A DNA stretch of 6,701 nt from Pseudomonadota bacterium (GTDB lineage: Bacteria; Pseudomonadota; Gammaproteobacteria; Pseudomonadales; Oceanobacteraceae). A program made the translations under genes and the position numbers. The notes under the pieces were generated by a model. It made no database searches. It was not told the origin of the DNA and saw only the letters and a program-made list of their open reading frames with translations. Location: assembly GCA_023399105.1 (NCBI GenBank), contig JAEWQT010000091.1:1-6701 (forward strand). Direction: 5' to 3'. How positions within the stretch are numbered: the stretch's first letter is position 1; the number at the start of each line of letters is the position of its first letter. This document shows positions 1-6,701 of this stretch, piece after piece.

Positions 1-2783
1 CTCTGTACGATACGCCGTTTGGCTTTCTGACATTGTCCGCCAAGGTAATTCCGGACCATCCGTTGTTCAGCAGCAATCTTATTTCGGTAGCCTTTCTGCT
101 GCAGAGCTTGCTGGCCGGCTTCGCCATTCTGTGTCTTCCACGCCAGTTTCAGGTGGCGGTTATTGAGAACGAATCCCCCCGCCATGTGCACACCGCGCGC
201 TGGTTATTCCCGCTCTATCTGCTGCTAATGGTCGCCTTTGTGGTGCCCATTGCGCTGACTGGCCAGATGTTTATGCACGACCTGGGCTTTACCCCGGATA
301 CCTATGTCATCAGCCTGCCGGTCGCACTGGGCCAGGAACTGATCGCCATTATTGGCTTTATCGGCGGTGGTAGTGCCGCCACCGGCATGATTATTGTGGC
401 CACCATTGCCATCAGCACCATGGTGTCGAACGAACTGGTACTGCCGGTATTTTTCCGCAATTCCAGCCATAACGGTGAACCGCAGCAATCGTCCAACATC
501 CGCAGGCTGGTGCTGACGGTTCGCCGGCTGGTCATCGTGCTGGTGATGCTGCTGTCGTACGGATTTTATCGCTGGGTCGGTGAATTTGAATCGCTGGCCG
601 CCATAGGTCTGCTGTCCTTTGCCGCCGTGGCGCAGTTTGCCCCGGCTTTAATCGGTGGCCTGTTATGGCAGGGGGCCAACCGTCAGGGCGCCATTGCCGG
701 CGTACTCGGGGGCACTTTCGTATGGTTCTTTACCCTGTTGTGGCCGGTGATCATGCAGGAACTCTCTGCCACCGGTATTACCCCCGATAAATTCTTCGGC
801 ATGGAGCTGGACCGTTTCAGCTTCGGCGTGATCCTCAGTTTGTGGGTGAATATCTCGCTGTTTGTATTCTTCTCGGTGGTGACCAATGCCTCGGTGCGGG
901 AACGCATGCTGGCCAGCGATTTCACCAGCACCAAAGCCCTGCAACCGGCCAATAAACTGTCGCCCGGCTTAAGCTGCAAAGTTGACGATGTGCGCGTGGT
1001 TCTGGAACGGATTCTGGGCTACAAAAAAACCGAAGCGTTTTTCACCGAATACCAGTCGCACCATGGTATTCAGTACGACCATGCGCCCGCCTCCGCCGAC
1101 TTACTGCGTGACACAGAAAAGCTGCTGGCCTCGGTGGTTGGTTCGTCGTCGGCGCGGGTAATTTTTTCCACCCTGCTCGGTGGGGAACAGATTCAGATCC
1201 GCGACCTTGCCTTCCTCGCCAGCGAAGCCAGCCAGGCCTTCGCGATGAGCCGCGAACAGCTGCAGGCGGCGCTGGAAAACCTGCAGCAGGGCGTCAGCGT
1301 GGTCGACCGCAATCTCAATCTTGTGGCCTGGAACAGCCGTTATCTGGAAATATTCAATTATCCGCCGGGGCTGATTCAGGTGGGCAAACCCATTGCCGAA
1401 ATCATTGCCTTTAACGCTGGCCGTGGCTTCTGCGGCAGCGGCACCATCGAGCAACAGGTAGCGCGGCGGATGAATTTCCTGCGCGCTGGCTCGTCGCATA
1501 ACTTTGAACGCCAGTTACCCAATGGCGTGGTCATTCTGATGCAGGGCCACCCGATGCCGGATGGTGGTTTCGTAACCAGTTTTACCGACATCACCATTCA
1601 CCGCAAAGCCGAACAGGCGCTGAAAGAAGCCAATATCAGCCTGGAACAACGGGTGGAAGAAAGCAGCGAAGAGCTGGCCGATCTGACGGCTCAGCTGATT
1701 GAAGCCAACACCAGTAAAACCCGCTTCCTGGCGGCCGCCGGCCACGACCTGATGCAGCCGCTGAACGCGGCCAAGCTGTTTGCCTCAACCCTGGCCCAGC
1801 ACAACCTCAGCGACGATCAGCGGCATTTATTGAACCACCTGGAAGGCTCGCTGCAGTCGGCCGAAGATGTGCTGTCGGTACTGGTGGAAATCTCCAAACT
1901 GGATGCCGGTGCTATCGAGCCGGTGGTACGACCGGTACAGCTGAATAGCGTGCTGAAACCGCTGCGCGATGAATTTACCGCACTGGCGGCCGAAAAAGGC
2001 CTGCGTCTGCGCTTCCACAGCGGCGACCACTGGGTACTCAGCGACCCGCACTGGCTGCGACGCATTATTCAGAATCTGGTTTCTAATGCCGTGCGCTACA
2101 CCAACAAAGGCGGCGTGTTACTGGGTTGCCGCAAACGCGGCCAGGAACTGGTGATTGAAGTGTGGGACAGCGGCCCCGGCATTCCGAAATCCAAACTGGG
2201 GGAAATTTTCCGCGAATTCAAACGCCTGCACACCAGCAAAGACAGCAAAGGGCTGGGGCTGGGGCTGGCCATTGTCGACCGCATGGCCAAGCGCATGGGC
2301 CACCGCATTGAAGTGGATTCCTGGGTGGATTACGGCAGCCGCTTCCGCCTGATAGTGCCCATTACCGAAGCGGCCCTGGTGAAACAGGACAACCGCGACC
2401 AGCAGGCGCGCGTCTCCGGCAGCTTTGAAGGCATGAAAACCTTTGTTATCGACAATGACCCGGAAGTGTTGGCCGGTATGAACGCCCTGCTCAACAGTTG
2501 GCAATGCGACGTCTACAGCTGCAGCGATATGGAAGACGCCCTACAGGTACCCTTCACGCCGCAAATCATGTTGTCGGACTACCAGCTGGATAATGATGAA
2601 ACCGGTCTGGAAGTGATGAAAGCCCTGCGGCAGAAGTTTGGCGAGGATATTCCCGGGGTACTGATCACCGCCGACCCACGCCCGGCGGTGGAAGAAGAAG
2701 CCCGCGAACTGGGCTTCTATTTCCTGCGCAAACCCCTGCGGCCAGCGGCGTTACGGGCGTTACTGCGGAGGATAATTCGCTAG
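1..2783 (+). CDS. crbS: Hybrid sensor histidine kinase with SSS transporter domain, CrbS/MxtR-like (5' end outside window)
   Basis: Membrane sensor kinase of the acetate-switch system. The frame is open from base 3 to TAG at 2781-2783 (926 codons), and the first in-frame residues (LYDTPFGFLTLSAK) read as transporter sequence, so the gene starts upstream. Nt 3 to about 890 encode seven or eight hydrophobic segments, the C-terminal part of a sodium/solute symporter fold. Nt about 970-1230 fit the linker region (STAC) of such fusions. A PAS-like domain follows (about 1260-1590), then a coiled coil (about 1610-1725). The HisKA H-box FLAAAGHDLMQPL has its phospho-histidine at 1743-1745. The HATPase shows the N box (QNLVSNA, from 2070), G1 (DSGPGIP, from 2166) and G2 (GLGLGLA, from 2250). 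A C-terminal receiver (from about 2433) has its phospho-aspartate at 2577-2579 and conserved lysine at 2730-2732. All catalytic motifs look intact. It converges on the crbR-like gene. CbrA is the nearest alternative, but the acs/crbR context favours CrbS. Confidence 0.88.
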   Translation, partial: LYDTPFGFLTLSAKVIPDHPLFSSNLISVAFLLQSLLAGFAILCLPRQFQVAVIENESPRHVHTARWLFPLYLLLMVAFVVPIALTGQMFMHDLGFTPDTYVISLPVALGQELIAIIGFIGGGSAATGMIIVATIAISTMVSNELVLPVFFRNSSHNGEPQQSSNIRRLVLTVRRLVIVLVMLLSYGFYRWVGEFESLAAIGLLSFAAVAQFAPALIGGLLWQGANRQGAIAGVLGGTFVWFFTLLWPVIMQELSATGITPDKFFGMELDRFSFGVILSLWVNISLFVFFSVVTNASVRERMLASDFTSTKALQPANKLSPGLSCKVDDVRVVLERILGYKKTEAFFTEYQSHHGIQYDHAPASADLLRDTEKLLASVVGSSSARVIFSTLLGGEQIQIRDLAFLASEASQAFAMSREQLQAALENLQQGVSVVDRNLNLVAWNSRYLEIFNYPPGLIQVGKPIAEIIAFNAGRGFCGSGTIEQQVARRMNFLRAGSSHNFERQLPNGVVILMQGHPMPDGGFVTSFTDITIHRKAEQALKEANISLEQRVEESSEELADLTAQLIEANTSKTRFLAAAGHDLMQPLNAAKLFASTLAQHNLSDDQRHLLNHLEGSLQSAEDVLSVLVEISKLDAGAIEPVVRPVQLNSVLKPLRDEFTALAAEKGLRLRFHSGDHWVLSDPHWLRRIIQNLVSNAVRYTNKGGVLLGCRKRGQELVIEVWDSGPGIPKSKLGEIFREFKRLHTSKDSKGLGLGLAIVDRMAKRMGHRIEVDSWVDYGSRFRLIVPITEAALVKQDNRDQQARVSGSFEGMKTFVIDNDPEVLAGMNALLNSWQCDVYSCSDMEDALQVPFTPQIMLSDYQLDNDETGLEVMKALRQKFGEDIPGVLITADPRPAVEEEARELGFYFLRKPLRPAALRALLRRIIR

Positions 2784-2793
2784 AAGCTGTGGG

Positions 2794-2881
2794 GTTGAGG
2801 GTTGAGGGTTAAGCGTTCAGGGTTCTGCGTGCCCGGTAGTTAAGCCGGTGCACGCCTAACGCTCAACGCCGAACGCCCAAC
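2794..2881. repeat. Heptad-repeat inverted structure between convergent genes
   Basis: The + strand carries five back-to-back 7-mers at 2794-2828: GTTGAGG (twice), GTTAAGC, GTTCAGG and GTTCTGC. They lead into a hairpin, GTGCCCGG / loop TAGTTAAG / CCGGTGCAC, with one bulged base. Beyond the hairpin, 2854-2881 holds four 7-mers in opposite orientation; read on the - strand they are GTTGGGC, GTTCGGC, GTTGAGC and GTTAGGC. The common pattern is GTTNRGS, and the two arms can pair imperfectly (about 5 of 7 per heptad). There is no T-run after the stem on either strand, so it is not a textbook intrinsic terminator. It may still stop or insulate the two convergent transcripts. It could also belong to a family of dispersed intergenic repeats. 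Confidence 0.75.
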
Positions 2882-2889
2882 ATCACTCC
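2828..2889. repeat. Tandem duplication, copy 1
   Basis: This 62-bp unit begins CGTGCCCGGTAGT, contains a hairpin (CGTGC-CCGG / CCGG-T-GCACG), then four heptads of the form GCNNAAC, and ends CATCACTCC. It matches copy 2 at 59 of 62 positions with a 64-bp period. The three differences cluster in the hairpin loop and inner stem (TAAGC here, AAAAA in copy 2). Its last bases repeat those that form the stop codon and final glutamate codon of the crbR-like gene in copy 2. Copy 1 therefore looks like a duplicated gene end plus downstream hairpin. Confidence 0.9.
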
Positions 2890-2891
2890 TA

Positions 2892-2953
2892 CGTGCCCGG
2901 TAGTAAAAACGGTGCACGCCTAACGCTCAACGCCGAACGCCCAACATCACTCC
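2892..2953. repeat. Tandem duplication, copy 2, overlapping the 3' end of crbR
   Basis: This is the second 62-bp unit, differing from copy 1 by three bases that place AAAAA in the hairpin loop and shorten the inner stem from 4 to 3 bp. Its last seven bases (2947-2953) are coding on the - strand: the TGA stop (2947-2949), the last glutamate codon and one further base. The hairpin at about 2892-2918 is the first structure a transcript leaving crbR would meet. It lacks a 3' U-run, so any terminator role is a guess. Confidence 0.9.
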
Positions 2954-3624
2954 ACCTGCCCCGCCAATGCCGCATCCGGTTTTTCAAAATCCAGGCTTTG
3001 CACGGCAATAACCGCCTGGGTGCGGGTACGCACGCCCAGCTTGCGGAAAATCGCGGTAACGTGGGCTTTAATGGTGGCTTCGCTGACGTCCAGATCGTAA
3101 GCAATCTGTTTGTTCAGCATGCCTTCAGACATCATGCTTAACACCCGGAACTGCTGCGGCGTCAGGCTGGCCAGGCGGTTGGCCAGATCCAGTGCATTCT
3201 GGTCAGGATGATGCTGATGGCGGCGCGCCGCTTCCGGCAAATAAATATCGCCCTCCAGCACCCGGCCAATCGCACTGGCAATATCATCCAGCGAAGCCGA
3301 TTTAGGAATATAGCCCGAGGCTTCATGATCAATGGCCTGACACATAATGGCCGGGTCTTCACAGGCCGACACCACCATCACCGGAATTTCCGGGTAATGA
3401 GAACGCAAAAACACCAGCCCGGAATAGCCATGAGCCCCGGGCATCTGCAAATCCAGCAAAATCAGATCAGCATCTTTATGCTGTTCCACCACCTGCTGCA
3501 GTTCCGGTAAAGACTCTGCCTGGGCAATGGTGACATCCGGCACCAACTGTTTTACCGCCTGCTGCATCGCCGTACGGAACAGCGGATGGTCGTCAGCGAT
3601 AATAATTTTCTGTGCGAGCTGCAT
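2947..3624 (-). CDS. crbR: NarL/FixJ-family response regulator, CrbR/ErdR-like
   Basis: Cytoplasmic DNA-binding response regulator, probable partner of the hybrid kinase. With the start at 3624 it is 225 aa, the usual size for the family. The receiver occupies about residues 6-122, with acidic pocket D11/D12, phospho-acceptor D58 in LILLDLQMPG, S86 and K108. A histidine-rich linker (about 134-143) leads to a LuxR-type helix-turn-helix at about 152-208, with the recognition segment VSEATIKAHVTAIFRKLGVRTR. In Vibrio and Pseudomonas the orthologous regulator activates acs and other acetate or alcohol oxidation genes. It lies downstream of acs on the same strand, 141 bp apart, with a strong terminator between, so it probably has its own promoter. 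Its final codons sit in a tandem repeat. Family assignment is firm; the symbol rests on gene context and overall resemblance. Confidence 0.87.
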   Translation of the reverse strand: MQLAQKIIIADDHPLFRTAMQQAVKQLVPDVTIAQAESLPELQQVVEQHKDADLILLDLQMPGAHGYSGLVFLRSHYPEIPVMVVSACEDPAIMCQAIDHEASGYIPKSASLDDIASAIGRVLEGDIYLPEAARRHQHHPDQNALDLANRLASLTPQQFRVLSMMSEGMLNKQIAYDLDVSEATIKAHVTAIFRKLGVRTRTQAVIAVQSLDFEKPDAALAGQVE

Positions 3625-3713
3625 AGATTCCCTCATCTCAGAGCCGGTCAGACATCGCCGGCAGCTATTTTTTGTTATGACGCACCCATGATGGTACAGG
3701 GATGCTGAAAAGC
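3625..3713 (-). promoter_or_regulatory. crbR leader and probable promoter region
   Basis: This stretch separates the acs terminator from the crbR start and must hold the crbR promoter if the terminator is efficient. Visible elements are the palindrome CCATGATGG at 3686-3694, a partial match to sequences upstream of acs and the porin gene, and an inverted repeat GCCGG-N10-CCGGC at 3643-3662 near the start codon. An AT-rich stretch (TCATAACAAAAAAT on the - strand, about 3666-3679) could hold a -10 box, but no convincing -35 was found. Confidence 0.35.
3629..3634 (-). promoter_or_regulatory. Ribosome binding site that decides the crbR start
   Basis: Read on the - strand, GAGGGA lies upstream of the ATG at 3624-3622, with six bases between GAGG and the ATG. 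The alternative in-frame ATG four codons earlier (3636-3634) overlaps this purine run and has only a weak GAG before it. The downstream start gives MQLAQKIIIADDHPLF, which places the first receiver strand close to the N-terminus as is normal in this family. Confidence 0.65.
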
Positions 3714-3749
3714 AAAAAACTGCCCAGGGAGTTTATCCCGGGGCAGTTT
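3714..3749 (-). terminator. Intrinsic terminator of acs
   Basis: On the - strand, 16 bases past the acs stop, AAACTGCCC pairs perfectly with GGGCAGTTT (9 bp). One C·T mismatch follows, then GGGA/TCCC (4 bp), closed by a 5-base loop. The stem runs straight into six consecutive T residues (3719-3714). This is the classical rho-independent form. On the + strand only three T residues follow the stem, so it should act mainly on acs. Confidence 0.92.
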
Positions 3750-3765
3750 CCTTACACGCCAACCC

Positions 3766-5718
<1,953 letters not shown>

Positions 5719-5724
5719 AGCGTT

Positions 5725-5729
5725 CTCCT
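5725..5729 (-). promoter_or_regulatory. Ribosome binding site that decides the acs start
   Basis: AGGAG on the - strand, six bases before the ATG at 5718-5716. The in-frame ATG codons further upstream (5820 and 5811) lack any comparable purine-rich site, and the 34 extra residues they would add are low in similarity to known Acs N-termini. Confidence 0.85.
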
Positions 5730-5760
5730 GCGAGTTATTATCATTGTTGGCCCGGCGCGG

Positions 5761-5780
5761 CGTCCGCACAGTAACGGACG
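5761..5780 (-). promoter_or_regulatory. Hairpin in the acs leader
   Basis: CGTCCG and CGGACG form a perfect 6-bp stem around an 8-base loop whose outer bases can add a G·U pair. It sits about 42 bases before the acs ATG and is followed by a very GC-rich stretch (5751-5760). It would be inside the 5' untranslated RNA for either acs promoter candidate, so it could affect mRNA stability or translation. It does not match a riboswitch class I recognise. Confidence 0.45.
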
Positions 5781-5805
5781 AAACCAATGCGCTTAATGCC
5801 TTTGC

Positions 5806-5835
5806 ATTCATAGTGGTCATTGGCTGCCAAATGCT
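5806..5835 (-). promoter_or_regulatory. Candidate acs promoter P1
   Basis: On the - strand, a -10-like TATGAA (5812-5807) is preceded at 17 bp by AGCATT (5835-5830), a very poor -35. A weak -35 would suit an activator-dependent promoter. The start point would be near 5800. The TAGAC-N4-GTCTA palindrome would then be centred near -46, a usual place for an activator next to RNA polymerase. Based only on hexamer matching. Confidence 0.3.
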
Positions 5836-5839
5836 GAAT

Positions 5840-5853
5840 TAGACAATGGTCTA
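5840..5853. promoter_or_regulatory. Palindrome upstream of acs, possible regulator site
   Basis: TAGAC-AATG-GTCTA: perfect 5-bp arms around a 4-bp centre. It sits near -46 of promoter candidate P1, or near +16 of P2. A dimeric NarL/FixJ-type regulator such as the neighbouring CrbR-like protein is a plausible ligand, but this is inferred from position and symmetry only. Confidence 0.4.
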
Positions 5854-5869
5854 TCCACAATCCGGGCGG

Positions 5870-5897
5870 ATTATGTCTTTTTTTTCAGCAGTGAAAC
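5870..5897 (-). promoter_or_regulatory. Candidate acs promoter P2
   Basis: On the - strand, CATAAT (5875-5870) matches the -10 consensus at five of six positions. GTTTCA (5897-5892) lies 16 bp upstream as a weak -35, and the spacer contains a run of eight A. The start point would be near 5863, giving an untranslated leader of about 145 bases with the 5840-5853 palindrome just inside it. P1 and P2 are alternatives or could both be used. Confidence 0.35.
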
Positions 5898-5934
5898 GCC
5901 CTGTCGCCATTCCTGCCAGCTCCCTGTCGATTTT

Positions 5935-5950
5935 TGCCGTTATTACGGCA
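5935..5950. promoter_or_regulatory. Palindrome in the centre of the divergent region
   Basis: TGCCGT-TATT-ACGGCA: perfect 6-bp arms with a 4-bp centre, about 140 bp before the porin start. No T-run follows in either direction (five T residues precede it on the + strand), so it is not a terminator. It could be an operator for a dimeric regulator of the porin gene. Confidence 0.35.
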
Positions 5951-6025
5951 CCGGAGCCGGCTAATGCCCCCGACCAAAGCCGTACAAACACAGAACCGGG
6001 TCAGCACCTGATACTTATGGCTAAT

Positions 6026-6057
6026 TTCTAAGCAATTCCCAACTGCACCATAGTGGT
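6026..6057 (+). promoter_or_regulatory. Candidate porin promoter with overlapping palindrome
   Basis: TTCTAA (6026-6031) and CATAGT (6049-6054) are separated by 17 bp. The -10 matches consensus at four of six positions and the -35 at three. The start point would be near 6061, giving a short leader of about 27 bases. The palindrome ACCA-TAG-TGGT (6047-6057) covers the -10, so a protein bound there would be expected to block rather than activate this promoter. Confidence 0.35.
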
Positions 6058-6087
6058 TCGGCACAACGACAATAACAGGAGAGTAAC

Positions 6088-6701
6088 ATGCGCAAGACTT
6101 CCGCGATTCTGCTGGCCGCTGCCCTGCCGATGGCTGTGCAGGCTGCTAATACCGAATTCAGCTACAACGGTTACGTTAAGCTGGATGCCATGTTTAGCCA
6201 GTATAATGATGGTGAAATGACCAATGCTCTGGGTCGTGACATTTATGTACCTGGTGCAACACCAACAGGCAATGGCGATTCAACCAACAATTTCCACATG
6301 CACGCCAAATCATCCCGGTTTGGCCTGAAAGCAGTTACCACTCTGGATGACGGTGAAAAAATCACTTCCGTGATTGAAATGGATTTTCTGGGTTCCGCAC
6401 AGGGTAATGAGAACGTTTCTAACTCTTACAGCCCGCGTTTACGTCATGCCTTCTTTACCTACAAAAACCTGACCGTTGGTCAGACCTGGTCAACCTTTAT
6501 GAATGTTTCTGCGTTGCCGGAAACTGTTGATTTTGTTGGTGTAATGGACGGTACGGTGTTCGCGCGTCAGCCTCAGGTGCGCTATACCACCGGTAATTTA
6601 GAAGTTGCATTGGAAAACCCGGCCAGTACTGTAGGTGGCACAGACACCAACGATAACTCAATGCCCGATGTTGTGGCCCGTTACAGCATCAAGTCTGGTA
6701 A
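6088..6701 (+). CDS. DcaP-like outer-membrane porin (3' end outside window)
   Basis: The frame is open from ATG at 6088 to the window end: 204 codons plus two bases, no stop. A clean Shine-Dalgarno, AGGAG at 6077-6081, lies six bases before the ATG. MRKTSAILLAAALPMAVQA is a typical signal peptide with cleavage predicted after VQA (residue 19). The mature part starts with an amphipathic strand (FSYNGYVKLDAMFSQY). It then shows blocks typical of the DcaP porin family: SSRFGLKAVTTLDDG, VIEMDFLGSA, RLRHAFFTYKNLTVGQTWSTFM, and ALPETVDF leading to ARQPQVRYTTGNLEVALENP. DcaP proteins are trimeric beta-barrels that pass small dicarboxylates and other anions. Third codon positions are more A/T-rich than in acs or the kinase, as is common for abundant porins. 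Divergent from acs, so a role in uptake of carboxylates used with Acs is plausible but unproven. Confidence 0.85.
   Translation, partial: MRKTSAILLAAALPMAVQAANTEFSYNGYVKLDAMFSQYNDGEMTNALGRDIYVPGATPTGNGDSTNNFHMHAKSSRFGLKAVTTLDDGEKITSVIEMDFLGSAQGNENVSNSYSPRLRHAFFTYKNLTVGQTWSTFMNVSALPETVDFVGVMDGTVFARQPQVRYTTGNLEVALENPASTVGGTDTNDNSMPDVVARYSIKSG

Larger units (their letters stand above)
5719..6087. other. Divergent control region between acs and the porin gene
   Basis: This 369-bp stretch has no supportable gene. It holds, from left to right, the acs Shine-Dalgarno, a leader hairpin, two alternative acs promoter candidates, a TAGAC-N4-GTCTA palindrome, an A/T-tract of eight, a TGCCGT-N4-ACGGCA palindrome, a candidate porin promoter and the porin Shine-Dalgarno. 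The 9-mer CATAGTGGT occurs twice on the + strand (5809-5817 and 6049-6057), once near each gene. The interval is long enough for independent activator binding at both promoters. Confidence 0.7.

Noticed and set aside
33..35. TTG as the start codon of the sensor kinase
   Set aside because: The frame is open upstream to base 3, the preceding residues continue transporter-like sequence, no Shine-Dalgarno precedes it, and the visible membrane part is too short for a full SSS domain.
2250..2270. GGGCTG-type repeat inside the kinase gene
   Set aside because: It encodes the GLGLGLA nucleotide-binding G2 box and needs no other explanation.
2828..2953. CRISPR array
   Set aside because: There are only two adjacent copies with a 2-bp gap and no spacers, and they overlap a coding end. 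This is a tandem duplication.
5719..5820. 34-residue N-terminal extension of Acs from the ATG at 5820
   Set aside because: There is no ribosome binding site at 5820, whereas AGGAG sits at proper spacing before 5718. The extension does not resemble known Acs N-termini and spans the leader hairpin and the P1 -10.
5846..6031. 61-codon + strand reading frame in the divergent region
   Set aside because: Its ATG lies within the TAGAC palindrome without a Shine-Dalgarno, the product has no recognisable motif, and the frame spans the promoter candidates.
5719..6087. Sigma-54 promoter or CRP site for acs
   Set aside because: I looked for GG-N10-GC with the usual flanks and for TGTGA-N6-TCACA on both strands and found no acceptable match.

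Overview
The window reads as chromosomal DNA from a Gammaproteobacterium, probably a marine or environmental member of the Oceanospirillales/Pseudomonadales. This rests on three things: the close match of the acetyl-CoA synthetase to Pseudomonas-type Acs, a transporter-fused sensor kinase of the CbrA/CrbS type, and a DcaP-like porin. The genus cannot be fixed from sequence reading alone. No phage, transposon, tRNA, rRNA or CRISPR was seen.

Layout. (1) 1-2783, + strand: the 3' four fifths of a large hybrid sensor histidine kinase with the end of a sodium/solute-symporter (SSS) membrane domain, linker, PAS, HisKA, HATPase and receiver (CrbS/MxtR-like); its 5' end lies outside the window. (2) 2784-2953: a convergent spacer built of 7-bp repeats arranged as a large imperfect inverted repeat, plus a 62-bp element duplicated in tandem (64-bp period) that runs into the 3' end of the next gene. 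(3) 2947-3624, - strand: a NarL/FixJ-type response regulator (CrbR/ErdR-like). (4) 3714-3749: a strong intrinsic terminator for acs. (5) 3766-5718, - strand: acs, acetyl-CoA synthetase, 650 aa, complete. (6) 5719-6087: a 369-bp divergent control region with several short palindromes and candidate promoters. (7) 6088-6701, + strand: the first 204 codons of a DcaP-family outer-membrane porin, cut by the window end.

How the genes fit together. In Vibrio and Pseudomonas the CrbS/CrbR (MxtR/ErdR) pair controls the acetate switch by activating acs. Here sensor, regulator, target enzyme and a porin lie next to each other, so the simplest reading is one acetate/short-carboxylate uptake and activation locus: the porin admits small anions, CrbS senses transport or metabolic state, CrbR activates acs, and Acs makes acetyl-CoA. 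The family assignments are strong. Regulation of the porin by CrbR and the operator assignments are inference.

No clearly new enzyme system was found. The parts that known families do not explain are the heptad/tandem repeat structure between crbS and crbR and the palindromes and shared 9-mer in the upstream regions.
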